Shown piece by piece: positions 1 through 8,255 of a stretch of 64,000 bases of DNA (position 1 is the first letter of the stretch; each line of letters opens with the position of its first letter). The notes beneath the pieces were generated by a model that worked only from the letters and a program-made list of their open reading frames with translations, made no database searches and had not been told where the DNA came from. The DNA lies in the NCBI GenBank assembly GCA_029821755.1, contig JALGSV010000014.1, positions 28,548-92,547 of the forward strand, given 5' to 3'. This stretch comes from Candidatus Zipacnadum vermilionense. Lineage in GTDB: Bacteria; Armatimonadota; Zipacnadia; Zipacnadales; Zipacnadaceae. The translations under genes were made by a program, and so were the position numbers.

Positions 1-38
1 CAAAGACCTGTTCGGGTGGGGGGGGCGGTCGGTTCCCC

Positions 39-246
39 GGAGGGGCCGTGTCGACTTGCGCACGCAGAGCGCAAGGAGGCCGGCCCCGGACGCTTGGCAG
101 ACCTCCGACGTACTGCTCCGGTACTGACTGTCTCCCGGGGTCCCCTCGCCGACGGCCAGCGGCTACGGCCTTGGGGCGTCGTCGGCGTCTGGGCGGGGGC
201 CGGCCTCCTTGCGCGCCCTTGGCGCGCAACTCGACGCGGCCCCTCC
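39..246. repeat. Palindromic element, about 208 bp, with terminal inverted repeats (family P1)
   Basis: The element opens with GGAGGGGCCGTGTCGA and closes with the near inverse TCGACGCGGCCCCTCC. Inside are smaller inverted repeats: GCGCACGCAGAGCGC near the left end, TTGCGCGCCCTTGGCGCGCAA near the right end, and GGAGGCCGGCCCC mirrored by GGGGGCCGGCCTCC. A second copy of nearly the same length lies at 17642-17843, and shorter relatives with the same ends lie at 34686-34743, 53372-53427 and 54269-54374. No transposase is present, so this looks like a non-autonomous MITE- or REP-like element. It fills most of the otherwise gene-free first 318 bases. I see no coding signal there. Confidence 0.75.
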
Positions 247-318
247 GTGGGAGGAGGTGCTCCGACCCCGTCGGTGGAATTGTTCTCTACACCATTTCCG
301 CCCAAGAGGTGATCTACC

Positions 319-2109
319 TTGCCGACAATTGACGACCACAGCCTGGTGCAGAGCCTGCTGCGCATGGGATTAGTCAATGAGGTACAGATCGAGGAGGCCC
401 AAGAGGAGGCCGAGCGCTCCGGCAGCAACCTGGCCCAGGTGCTGCTGCGACTGGGGTACATCTCGGCCCGTGAAATCGCGCAGGCCGTGGAATCGACTGC
501 GCCAGAGCCGTCCGAACTGGAAAGCGTGGTCAACGTCGGCCTGGACGAGGGCGCCCTGGCCGCCCAGACCGCCGGCGGTAAGGCCTCTCTGTCCTCCTAC
601 GACATCGATCCCGCCGCGGTCCGAGCCATCCCCCGCTCCCTGGCCGACGAATACCAGGTGCTACCCATCAGCATCTCCAACGAGCGCATCCTCTTGGCCA
701 TGGCCGATACCACCAACGTACTAGCTATCGACGCCGTACGCATGCACAGCCGGCGCCGAGTAGAGCCGGTGGAAGTCAATGCGGAGGAATTGTCCCAGGC
801 CATCGAGCGTTACTACACCGAGGCGGCGCGGCAGAAGGCGGCTATCGCCCAGAAGGCGCGGGACCTGTCGGCCTCGGCAGTGGATCTGGGCGAGGGGCAC
901 GGCGGGGATCGGGAGATGCTCGGGATGCTGGACCAGGCGCCCATCGTACGGGTGGTCGAGTCCATCGTCCGCGAGGCCGTTCGCCAGAACGCCTCGGACA
1001 TCCACGTGGAGCCACGCAGCGACTACCTGCAAATCCGCTATCGCATCGACGGTGTGCTGCAGACCCAGACCACACTGAAGAAGGACATGCAGCAGTACAT
1101 CATCTCCCGCATCAAAATCCTGGCCGAAGAGGACATCTCCGAGACCCGCAAGCCGCAGAGCGGCCGGTTCGAGTTCGTGCTGGATGACCGCCCCATTGAC
1201 CTGCGCGTGTCCACCCTGCCCACCTTCTGGGGGGAGAAGGCTGTCCTGCGTCTGCTGGACAAGAGCCGCGTCCTCGTCTCCCTGTCGCACCTGGGTTTTC
1301 TGCCGGAGATGCAGGAGCAATTCGAGCGGCTGTTACGCATGCCGCAGGGGCTGATCCTGGTCACCGGCCCCACCGGAAGCGGCAAGTCCACCACCCTCTA
1401 CGCGGCGCTGCACACCATCAACGATGAGACCAAGAACATCACCACGGTCGAGGACCCCATCGAGTACGAGGTGGAGGGCCTTAACCAGGTGCAGGTACTT
1501 CCCTCCATCGGCGTGGATTTCTCCGCCGCCCTGCGAGAGATTCTCCGCCAGGACCCGGACGTGATCCTGGTCGGCGAAATCCGCGACCTGGAGACGGCGC
1601 AGATGACTTTTCGCGCCGCCATGACCGGCCACCTGGTCCTCAGCACTCTGCACACCAACGACGCCCCCAGCGCGGCAACGCGTCTGGCCGACATGGGGAT
1701 ACCGCCGTACATCGTCGGCTCCTCGCTAACCGGGGTACTGACCCAGCGGCTGGTCCGGCGCATCTGCACCAAGTGCCGGGCCCCGCACCAACCTACGCCG
1801 CAGGAGTTGAGCGCCCTGGGCCTGGCCCAGGAGGGGGCGACCAAGATCAAGTTCTACTGGGGCCGGGGCTGTCAGCACTGCCGTAATACCGGCTACACCG
1901 GCCGGGTAGCGGTGTACGAGCTGCTGGTGATGAACGACGAGATCCGCCGCGCCCTGTCCAAGGGCGAGGACGCCTCGGTCCTGCGCAACATCGCCCTGCG
2001 CACCGGCATGAAGCCCTTGCGCTACGACGGCCTGGCGAAGATTCACCAGGGCATAACCACGGCCCAGGAGGTCATCAACGTGACCTTCGCGCCGGATACG
2101 ATGGGGTGA
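319..2109 (+). CDS. GspE/PilB-family type IV pilus or type II secretion assembly ATPase
   Basis: Hexameric cytoplasmic ATPase that powers extension of a type IV pilus or type II secretion pseudopilus. The 596-residue length is normal for the family. An N-terminal MshEN/T2SSE_N-like region (about residues 1-165) precedes the ATPase core. The core has a Walker A GPTGSGKS near residue 350, a Walker B region ILVGEIRDLETAQ, the HLVLSTLHTNDAPSA His-box, and a late tetracysteine site (CTKC near 483, CQHC near 516). Translation is placed at TTG 319 because AAGAGGTGAT lies 7-16 bases upstream. No other pilus genes follow directly. The prepilin at 5396 may be a substrate, though that is inference. Confidence 0.93.
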   Translation: MPTIDDHSLVQSLLRMGLVNEVQIEEAQEEAERSGSNLAQVLLRLGYISAREIAQAVESTAPEPSELESVVNVGLDEGALAAQTAGGKASLSSYDIDPAAVRAIPRSLADEYQVLPISISNERILLAMADTTNVLAIDAVRMHSRRRVEPVEVNAEELSQAIERYYTEAARQKAAIAQKARDLSASAVDLGEGHGGDREMLGMLDQAPIVRVVESIVREAVRQNASDIHVEPRSDYLQIRYRIDGVLQTQTTLKKDMQQYIISRIKILAEEDISETRKPQSGRFEFVLDDRPIDLRVSTLPTFWGEKAVLRLLDKSRVLVSLSHLGFLPEMQEQFERLLRMPQGLILVTGPTGSGKSTTLYAALHTINDETKNITTVEDPIEYEVEGLNQVQVLPSIGVDFSAALREILRQDPDVILVGEIRDLETAQMTFRAAMTGHLVLSTLHTNDAPSAATRLADMGIPPYIVGSSLTGVLTQRLVRRICTKCRAPHQPTPQELSALGLAQEGATKIKFYWGRGCQHCRNTGYTGRVAVYELLVMNDEIRRALSKGEDASVLRNIALRTGMKPLRYDGLAKIHQGITTAQEVINVTFAPDTMG

Positions 2110-2122
2110 GGGCGGATTCCGA

Positions 2123-2148
2123 GGTAGCGCAGGCTTCCAAGCCTGAGG
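2123..2148. repeat. Short palindrome, AGGCTTCCAAGCCT family (P4)
   Basis: GGTAGCGCAGGCTTCCAAGC and its continuation form a perfect hairpin around CTTCCAAG just after the pilus ATPase stop codon. The same core with the same left flank (GTAGCGC) occurs inside the tyrA coding region at 60991-61014, in frame. Related copies lie at 23750-23830 and about 20763 and 56763. Confidence 0.6.
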
Positions 2149-2166
2149 ACGGGAAGGTGCAGAGCC

Positions 2167-2865
2167 TTGCTCAGACCGGGTGACATACTGTCCTACGTGG
2201 AAATGTGCAGCATTGAAGCGACCAGCAGCCTCCAGAGGGGGATGAACTTTCGCCTGCGCCCGACGCACAGCGTCGTCCTGATGAACCGGCGGCCCGGGGC
2301 GCCCTACGCTAACGGGATGGACGCCGAAGGTCGGACCTTGGTCTACGAGGGCCACGACGTGCCCCAAACGTCAAAGACGCCGCTCCCAAAGACTGTGGAC
2401 CAGCCGGCGGCGACGCCGAGGGGTAGGCCGACTCAGAACGGCCTGTTCCTGGCAGCCGCTGGGCGTTACCGCGAGGGACTTGCGCCGCCCGAGAAAGTGC
2501 GGGTCTACGAGAAGATCAAGACAGGCATCTGGGTCTACAATGGCGTCTTCAACCTCGTGGATGCCCGGACCGAGTCGAGCGGCGGCAGACTGGTCTTCAA
2601 GTTCCGGCTCGAACTGAGCGAACAGGAGGTCGGTGAGGACGTCCCTGGCGCGACCGACCTCCCGCACACCCGGATGATCCCGACGAACGTAAAGCTGGCG
2701 GTGTGGAAGAGGGACGGCGGCAAATGCGTGGTCTGCGGTAGTCGTAACAACTTGCACTTCGATCACGACATCCCCTTCTCCAAGGGGGGCTCCTCTCTGG
2801 TCGCCGCCAACGTACAGCTCATGTGCGCTCGACACAATCTGGAGAAACGGGACGCCATCGTGTAG
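2167..2865 (+). CDS. HNH endonuclease with SRA/YDG-like N-terminal domain (type IV restriction-like)
   Basis: Probably a modification-sensing nuclease. The C-terminus (about residues 178-225 of 232) is a classic zinc-supported HNH module: VWKRDGGKCVVC, then FDHDIPFSKGG, AANVQLMC and ARHN, giving the His, Asn and His of the motif plus CxxC. The preceding 170 residues carry THSVVLMNRR, YEGHD, VRVYEKIKTGIWVYNG and KFRLEL. I read these as an SRA/YDG-type modified-base-binding domain, as in McrA-like enzymes. That reading is from memory of the family, not a search. Start TTG 2167 is kept because the LRPGD...SYVEMC opening looks conserved; ATG 2203 is an alternative. It stands alone, with no methylase and no defence partner genes. 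Confidence 0.75.
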   Translation: MLRPGDILSYVEMCSIEATSSLQRGMNFRLRPTHSVVLMNRRPGAPYANGMDAEGRTLVYEGHDVPQTSKTPLPKTVDQPAATPRGRPTQNGLFLAAAGRYREGLAPPEKVRVYEKIKTGIWVYNGVFNLVDARTESSGGRLVFKFRLELSEQEVGEDVPGATDLPHTRMIPTNVKLAVWKRDGGKCVVCGSRNNLHFDHDIPFSKGGSSLVAANVQLMCARHNLEKRDAIV

Positions 2866-2933
2866 GCAGATGGGCTGCAGTCGGCGGCGGGCCGGATACT
2901 TCCAGCCGCTCATCCTAACCCCTCCCCGCTCCC

Positions 2934-2963
2934 TTGACATCCCCTCCCCCCTGCCTCTACAAT
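2934..2963 (+). promoter_or_regulatory. Sigma-70-type promoter for the cation-efflux leader
   Basis: TTGACA at 2934-2939 and TACAAT at 2958-2963 are separated by 18 bases, one mismatch from the full bacterial consensus. The predicted start is about 2970, just before the structured leader. It is the best promoter match in the window. Confidence 0.75.
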
Positions 2964-2969
2964 GATCTC

Positions 2970-3072
2970 AGACCAGGCGCCGCCCAGTGGGGCGGAGGGC
3001 CGGGCCTGAGGCAGACACTCGGGCAGCGGGCATGGGGCTCCGTGGGACTAGCCGTCCCAGGGAGCCTTTTTT
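2970..3072 (+). promoter_or_regulatory. Structured 5' leader, candidate metal-responsive riboswitch
   Basis: The leader folds into hairpin CCGCCC-AGTG-GGGCGG (2980-2995) and hairpin GCCTGAG-gcagaca-CTCGGGC (3004-3024), followed by an intrinsic terminator (3036-3072). The GGGAC at 3044-3048 is part of the terminator stem and could instead belong to an upstream fold, giving two exclusive structures. The order CAGGC, hairpin, GCCGGGC, ACA, GGGAC recalls the NiCo (czcD) riboswitch, which commonly controls cation-efflux genes. I could not recover a convincing P1 or P4 stem, so the class is only a suggestion. Confidence 0.5.
3036..3072 (+). terminator. Intrinsic terminator inside the cation-efflux leader
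   Basis: GGCTCC-gt-GGGAC-tagcc-GTCCC-ag-GGAGCC is followed at once by six T residues. It ends only 18 bases before the GTG start of the efflux gene, so it must work as an attenuator for that gene rather than as an operon end. Confidence 0.85.
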
Positions 3073-3090
3073 GTTGCCGGGGGAAACATC

Positions 3091-3987
3091 GTGGATGTCA
3101 ATCGCCAGAAAAGCGGAGCCGCGCTGCTGTCGGTGTTGTCCAATAGCACCCTGGTAGCGCTTAAGCTGGTGGTGGGGATCACCATCGGGTCCGTCTCGGT
3201 CATCTCCGAGGCGCTGCACTCGGGCGTGGACCTGCTGGCCGCGATCATCGCCCTCTTTGCCGTGCGCACCGCCGCTAAGCCCGCCGACAAGGACCATCCC
3301 TTCGGCCACGGCAAGTTCGAGAACGCCTCGGGCACTATCGAGGCCTTGCTCATCTTCGTCGCCGCCGCCTGGATCATCTGGGAGGCCTGCAAGGAGCTGT
3401 CCCACGGCGGCCAAGTCCTGGAGAACGCCTTCTGGGGAGCGCTGCTGATGTTGCTGTCGGCGGTGGTCAACACCGTCGTCTCGCGGACGCTATTCAAAGT
3501 GGGCACGCGCACCGACTCGGTGGCCCTGGTGGCCGATGCCTGGCATCTGCGCACCGACGTGTGGACCTCCTTGGGCGTGATGACCGCGCTGGGCGTGGTG
3601 TGGATCGCCCAAGCCGTGTGGCAGGTGGACCTGGCCTGGATTGACCCGCTCGCGGCACTCGGCGTAGCGCTGCTCATCATCCACGCCGCCTACCGCCTCA
3701 CCCGCCGCGCCGCTCGTGACCTCCTGGACGTTACCCTCCCGCCGGAGGAAGAGCATTGGCTCCAGGAGTACCTGGGCAGCCACCCCACCCCGGTCTACGG
3801 CTTCCACCACTTGCGCACCCGCAAGGCCGGCTCCACGCGCTTCGTCGAGTTCCATCTCTGGGTAGACCCGCAGATGTCAGTGGAGGAATCCCACGCCCTG
3901 GGGGACGAGATAGTCGCGGGGATCAAGGCAAAATTCCCGGAATCACGGGTGATCGTGCACGTGGAACCGTACGAGGGAGATCGATAA
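3091..3987 (+). CDS. Cation diffusion facilitator (CDF) family metal efflux transporter
   Basis: Inner-membrane antiporter exporting divalent metal (Zn, Co, Ni, Mn or Fe). Its 298 residues contain several hydrophobic segments and a soluble C-terminal domain. The transport site is HSGVD near residue 41 plus DAWHLRTD near 148, i.e. the paired His/Asp motifs of helices II and V. DHPFGHGKFE is the usual loop after helix II. The C-terminal cytoplasmic domain (FHHLRTRKAGSTRFVEFHLW) carries the typical His-rich metal-sensing fold. Start GTG 3091 directly follows the attenuator, so expression is likely conditional on metal. The metal is not predictable from these motifs. Confidence 0.93.
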   Translation: MDVNRQKSGAALLSVLSNSTLVALKLVVGITIGSVSVISEALHSGVDLLAAIIALFAVRTAAKPADKDHPFGHGKFENASGTIEALLIFVAAAWIIWEACKELSHGGQVLENAFWGALLMLLSAVVNTVVSRTLFKVGTRTDSVALVADAWHLRTDVWTSLGVMTALGVVWIAQAVWQVDLAWIDPLAALGVALLIIHAAYRLTRRAARDLLDVTLPPEEEHWLQEYLGSHPTPVYGFHHLRTRKAGSTRFVEFHLWVDPQMSVEESHALGDEIVAGIKAKFPESRVIVHVEPYEGDR

Positions 3988-4049
3988 ACGATAGATGGGG
4001 AGCCAGAGGACGCGGCCGGCGGAGGCGCCCGGCCCCCCTCCATCGTCTA

Positions 4050-5168
4050 TCACCCATCACTTATGGTTGCCGTTTCCACCAGCCACTCCAGACACTCCAG
4101 CGACGCCGCTATGTTCAACTGCTCCTGGGAAGTGTGCAAGTCCATGGCGCCGGTGGCCATCATCAGGCTGGGGATCCCGTACTCGTTGAAGACGTTGGCG
4201 TCACTGCCGCCACCGCCCCGTTCGGTGACCGGCTCCAGGCCCAGCCGCCGGGCGGCCTGGGCCGCGCGTTGTACTAGCGGCGCGTCCTCCGCCAGAGCGA
4301 AGGCCGTGTAGCTGCGCCCCACCTCTACCTCCACCTGCGCCCCCACGGACCGACCCGCTTCCCGGAAGCACACGGTCATGTGCTCTATCTGCGCGGTCAG
4401 CTTGCCGTCGTCATGGCTGCGGGCCTCGGCCCGAAGCACACAGCGCTCGGGGACGATGTTGGGGGCGCTACCGCCGGCGATGGTGCCGACGTTGGCGGTG
4501 GTCTCCGGGTCCAGGCGGCCCAACTGTAGGGCGGATATCGCCTGAGCGGCGGCCAGGATGGCGCTAACCCCCGCCTCCGGGCGAACCCCGGCGTGAACGG
4601 CGCGCCCGGTGATGGTCACGTCCAGGCTGCTGGAGGAGGGCGCAGCGGTGCCCATCTTCCCGGGCTGGCGACCACCGTCGAGGGCATAGCACATCTGGGG
4701 CCAGGGCTGCAAGCGCGCGTAGTCCAGTCGCTGTGCTCCCCACAGGCCGGTCTCCTCCGCCACCGTGAAGACCGCCCACAGGTCTCCGTGGGGTAGCTTC
4801 TCCTCAATTATCTGCCGCAGCGCCAGCAGGATCAGCGCGATCCCGGCCTTGTCGTCGGCGCCCAGGATGGTCTCGCCCGCGCTGCGAATGAAGTCGCCCT
4901 CCACCACCGGCTCGATCTCGCCCTCGTGGACGACAGTGTCCAGGTGGGCGTTGAGCATGATCACGGGGTAACCGGGAGCCGTGCCGGGCAGGAAGGCGAG
5001 GAGGTTGCCGCATTCGGCCTCGCAGGTCTCCTGAGCGTTGTCGCGGGTTATCGCCAGGCCCAGGTCCGCCAGGTACTGCGCTACCAGCTCGGCCACGGCG
5101 GCCTCGTGGCCGGTGGGACTGGCCGTGCGCACCAGGCGGAGGAAGGTTTCAGCTAGCAGGTCTCTCAT
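4050..5168 (-). CDS. M20-family metallopeptidase, peptidase T-like
   Basis: Cytoplasmic di-zinc exopeptidase of the M20 clan. Its 372 residues show the ordered site: NAHLDTV (His near 75, Asp 77), LGADDKAG as the bridging Asp, AEETGLWGA with the catalytic Glu pair, a dimerisation (lid) domain with HAGVRPEAG, and late DLHTSQEQ supplying the last His. The wording of these motifs is closer to peptidase T-like proteins than to ArgE/DapE. It stands alone between two plus-strand genes. The substrate (tripeptide or acylated amino acid) cannot be told from the sequence. Confidence 0.88.
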   Translation of the reverse strand: MRDLLAETFLRLVRTASPTGHEAAVAELVAQYLADLGLAITRDNAQETCEAECGNLLAFLPGTAPGYPVIMLNAHLDTVVHEGEIEPVVEGDFIRSAGETILGADDKAGIALILLALRQIIEEKLPHGDLWAVFTVAEETGLWGAQRLDYARLQPWPQMCYALDGGRQPGKMGTAAPSSSSLDVTITGRAVHAGVRPEAGVSAILAAAQAISALQLGRLDPETTANVGTIAGGSAPNIVPERCVLRAEARSHDDGKLTAQIEHMTVCFREAGRSVGAQVEVEVGRSYTAFALAEDAPLVQRAAQAARRLGLEPVTERGGGGSDANVFNEYGIPSLMMATGAMDLHTSQEQLNIAASLECLEWLVETATISDG

Positions 5169-5339
5169 CAGTATGGCACCTCCGTGCCTCGCTCAATTCC
5201 ACCCGCGCGGCCCCTATCCCTGCCCGGGGGGGGAACCCACGGCGGCCCGGGACACGTCTAAAACGTAGGCGGCTGGGAGGCCGCAACATATGTCCTTGGC
5301 GGGAGGAATAGCTCACGCCACCTCGTGGCATAATAAGAA

Positions 5340-5370
5340 ACGGACCGCTTCGGCGGCCCGTCTTTATTTT
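5340..5370 (+). promoter_or_regulatory. Hairpin and T-rich tract in the prepilin leader
   Basis: ACGGACCGC-TTCG-GCGGCCCGT (one A-C mismatch, stable UUCG loop) is followed by TCTTTATTTT. It resembles an intrinsic terminator. No plus-strand gene lies upstream, and the prepilin starts 26 bases downstream, so it is either an attenuator or a 5' stabilising stem. Confidence 0.5.
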
Positions 5371-5395
5371 GGCCCAGTTCGTGGAAAGGACGTAC

Positions 5396-6061
5396 ATGCC
5401 CTATCGCTCCGGCCGGAAGGCCTTTACACTTATAGAGTTGCTCGTAGTTATCGCCATCATCGCGATCCTGGCGGCCCTTCTGTTCCCGGTCTTTGCCCGG
5501 GCGAAGGCCAAAGCTCAGGCTACGCTCTGTCTGAGCAACATGAAACAGATCACCCTGGCCTTGAACATGTACGCTTCAGACTGGGACCGGAAGTACCTGC
5601 GGGTGGCTAAGGTGGATCCATTCACTTACGCCCTGCTGGATATCCATCCCTGGCGGCCCTCGATCGAGCCGTACGTCAAGAACCAGCAAATCTTCTACTG
5701 CCCGGCCAAGTCCAGCCACACCGGGTATACGCCTGCTGATGATAGCGACTACGTGGCCAACCTCTACCTGGCCTGTGAGATGCCCGAATCCATGATTGCC
5801 AAGCTGGCGGAGGCCATCTGCTTCGCCGAGCGTAGTGACAACCCGGTGACTTGCGGCAACGCGGTCTGCGAGGCGCTGACCTACTGCGCCTGCGCCTTCC
5901 CCTACCCGGACGCTAGCACGTGCTTCTGGCCGCACCTCCAGGGCAACCACCACAACGGCGGGGCCAACTACGGCTTCGTCGACGGCCATGCCAAGTGGAT
6001 GAAGCCGGAGGCAACGACCAGCCCGGTTAACATGCACGTGCCCGAGTTGACGGGGTACTAA
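5396..6061 (+). CDS. Prepilin-like protein with N-terminal methylation motif and DUF1559-type C-terminus
   Basis: Secreted pseudopilin-like protein of 221 residues. [19 protein letters not shown] is a textbook type IV prepilin leader, cut before Phe and then methylated, followed by [20 protein letters not shown]. Near the C-terminus, [12 protein letters not shown] matches the H-X9-DG signature of DUF1559-type prepilins. Six or more cysteines in the middle suggest disulfides. GGAAAGGA sits 5 bases before ATG 5396, which decides this start over an in-frame TTG at 5369. Such proteins occur in many orphan copies in Armatimonadota, Planctomycetota and Verrucomicrobiota. The [12 protein letters not shown] wording favours Armatimonadota. 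The role is unknown. Confidence 0.9.
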   Translation: MPYRSGRKAFTLIELLVVIAIIAILAALLFPVFARAKAKAQATLCLSNMKQITLALNMYASDWDRKYLRVAKVDPFTYALLDIHPWRPSIEPYVKNQQIFYCPAKSSHTGYTPADDSDYVANLYLACEMPESMIAKLAEAICFAERSDNPVTCGNAVCEALTYCACAFPYPDASTCFWPHLQGNHHNGGANYGFVDGHAKWMKPEATTSPVNMHVPELTGY

Positions 6062-6104
6062 CGCCGAGGACGCCTCGCCCCCGGGCAGGACAGGGCGCTC
6101 TTCT

Positions 6105-8159
6105 CTACCCCGCGCAGGGCAGTGTCCAGACTGCCACTTCCAGGGCCGGTAGCTCCAGCGCCACGCTGAGCCCCTCCGTCGCGGAGTGGGTGCCGTCCTG
6201 GCGCCATAGCTCGCCTGTTCCCGACGCGGTCCGGCCGTGGGCGGTCGGGTCGAGCGCCAGACGCACTCTCCGCGACTCCGGGTCCAGATTCCCCAACACC
6301 ACGGCCAGGCCTGCCGGGGAGTCGTAGACCTTGGCTAGCGCCCCTTCCGCCTGCAGACCGATCTCGTCCCGGTAGCGACCGTAAGCCGTATACTCCGCCG
6401 TCACCTGTCGCAGGCGGGCCAGCTCGGCCACCCGCTGCCCGAACTCCGGGTACTCCTCCAGCGATTTCTCCAACTGGTGGGTGGTCAGGGCCATGAGGAA
6501 GCCCAGCACGAAAGCCCGGCTCAGCACCTCCGGCTGGCGGTCCACCACCCACAGTTGCAGCGCCTCGGGGAAGGTATAGCGGATGACCTCCGGCCGTGCG
6601 TCCCGGTCCGACCAGTTCCAGTTCCACATCAGGTCGATATGCTGCAGGCCGTGCGCGTCGGTGATCTCCCCGATGACGTAGGCCTCCGACCCCGTCTCCC
6701 GCACCATCTGCGCGGCATGGCGCATCCACTCCAGCGCCGCCTCGTGGGTGTCGGCGGGGGTCTCGTGGCCGTGAGCCGCGTCGAAGCACGGGTATATCTC
6801 GAAGGCCTGGTCGATGAACAGGGAAGTGAACCCCAGCTCCATCGTGCGCCGGGTCAGGGCCAGCGCGCGCGCCCGGAAGCGCTCCGGTCGTGGGCAGAGC
6901 ACCACGCCCTCCTTGCTCATCGCTGCCAGGTTGAAACTGGCGAACCCCGCCCCGTAACCGCCGTAGTCCTCCCGAGGCGTCTCCCCGTACCGCCCGCGGA
7001 TGAGGAGGTCCTCATTACCCTGACGTCGGAAGAGCTCGGTGCGGCGCAGGGCCAGGCGGTAGTTGACCAGCGTGGAGACGTTGACGCCCTGCGCCTGCAC
7101 CTCGGCCAGGGCGACCCGCAGGTCGTCCAGGCTTTGGGCGGAGTCGAACTCCTCCCAGAAGTCGCCCTCGTCCGGACGGCAGTACACCCCGGCGATCGGG
7201 TCCCAGAGGCACAGATCCTCGATCCCGCAACGCAACCCCGCCTCCGCCAGCCGTGGGAGGTCCCGCCAGCCGTGTCCCAGGGGCTGGCCGTCGAAGCCGC
7301 GGGTCTGGATGAACTGGACGCCCAGGCTCCGCCGCAGTCGCGCCGGCGGGGAGGGCGGCTGCCACCAGGTATCGGCCCAAGCGCGGTAGCGATCTGCCGC
7401 AGCACGCCAGTCGCCCGCGTGCACGCTCACCCCTACCGGCGGGGACTCCCAGCGCTCCCCAGAAGCCAGATAGGGGTAGTGCACCCAGGCCCAGCTCATG
7501 CAGAGCTGCTCCGGCTCCGGGTCGAGATTGTCCACCACCAGCCCGCCCAGCCGGGGGCGGGGCTCGTAGCAGATCAGCGACAGCCCGCCGCCGCTCTGGG
7601 AGAGGTCGAAGACCGGGATGATAGATCCCTGAGGATGGCTGTAGAAGCGCACCCGCTGGCGTCCGGCCAGGTTATAGGCAAAGCGCTCGCCCCGCGGTGG
7701 CCGGAAGCCGCCCGAGAGGTCGTGCCAGCCGAAGATCGCCTCCGCATTGGCCTCAGATTCGGGAAGCCAACCCCCGACCCAGGGGAAACGCGTCTCGACC
7801 AGGAGGTCTGGTTCGTGATTCTCCAGAGCGAGGGTGAAGAGGGCCTCGGAGCTGTCCGGGGGCAGGTGGATCTCCACGGTCGCGGCAACCTCCAGCGGCC
7901 CGTCTGCAGCCTGCAGGCGCTCCCAAGACAGCCGGAGGATGCCGTCGGCTTGCTCGATCTCGGGAGGGGGCGCCAGGTGGGAATCGGCGAAGCGGGAGTG
8001 CCAGAGGGCGGAGGGTGCGACCACCCGAAAAAGCCGCCCGTGGGATGGGGTTTGCAGGTGCGCTCGCCCCGTCTGCAAGTCCTCGATCTGGATCAAGCTG
8101 CCGGTAGTGGGGTCGAAGCCGAGACGGACCAGCTCGTTGGCTAGGACCACTGCCTCCAT
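6105..8159 (-). CDS. Predicted TIM-barrel glycoside hydrolase, GH36/DUF6259-like
   Basis: A 684-residue protein without a clear signal peptide. The first ~270 residues look like a beta-sandwich (VLANELVRLGFDPTTGSLIQIEDLQTGR), as in alpha-galactosidase-type enzymes. The middle is a (beta/alpha)8-type barrel with FIQTRGFDGQ, WDPIAGVY, FIDQAFEIYPCFDAAHGHE and VIGEITDAHGLQHIDLMWNWNW. It ends with a small beta domain. The Asp of FIDQ and the acidic VIGEI are plausible catalytic residues. I recognise the fold pattern of DUF6259/GH36-like proteins, but not a substrate. It is likely part of the carbohydrate block that continues to 20.7 kb. Confidence 0.65.
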   Translation of the reverse strand: MEAVVLANELVRLGFDPTTGSLIQIEDLQTGRAHLQTPSHGRLFRVVAPSALWHSRFADSHLAPPPEIEQADGILRLSWERLQAADGPLEVAATVEIHLPPDSSEALFTLALENHEPDLLVETRFPWVGGWLPESEANAEAIFGWHDLSGGFRPPRGERFAYNLAGRQRVRFYSHPQGSIIPVFDLSQSGGGLSLICYEPRPRLGGLVVDNLDPEPEQLCMSWAWVHYPYLASGERWESPPVGVSVHAGDWRAAADRYRAWADTWWQPPSPPARLRRSLGVQFIQTRGFDGQPLGHGWRDLPRLAEAGLRCGIEDLCLWDPIAGVYCRPDEGDFWEEFDSAQSLDDLRVALAEVQAQGVNVSTLVNYRLALRRTELFRRQGNEDLLIRGRYGETPREDYGGYGAGFASFNLAAMSKEGVVLCPRPERFRARALALTRRTMELGFTSLFIDQAFEIYPCFDAAHGHETPADTHEAALEWMRHAAQMVRETGSEAYVIGEITDAHGLQHIDLMWNWNWSDRDARPEVIRYTFPEALQLWVVDRQPEVLSRAFVLGFLMALTTHQLEKSLEEYPEFGQRVAELARLRQVTAEYTAYGRYRDEIGLQAEGALAKVYDSPAGLAVVLGNLDPESRRVRLALDPTAHGRTASGTGELWRQDGTHSATEGLSVALELPALEVAVWTLPCAG

Positions 8160-8255
8160 GAGACGGACCTCCCTACGGTAGAGGCCTGCGCGGAAGGGGG
8201 ACCGCCGGGATGCAGGATAGGCCCTGCCACCCGGCGGCCCCTCGCGTGACCTACC

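Noticed and set aside
2167..2865. Defence island
   Set aside because: The HNH gene has housekeeping neighbours on both sides; one gene does not make an island.
2970..3048. Firm call of a NiCo riboswitch
   Set aside because: Conserved words are present but P1 and P4 stems could not be built by hand; reported only as a candidate.
6477..8144. Plus-strand open frame of 555 codons
   Set aside because: It lies opposite the glycosidase gene, has Arg/Pro/His-rich, domain-free composition and no ribosome site; a typical high-GC shadow.
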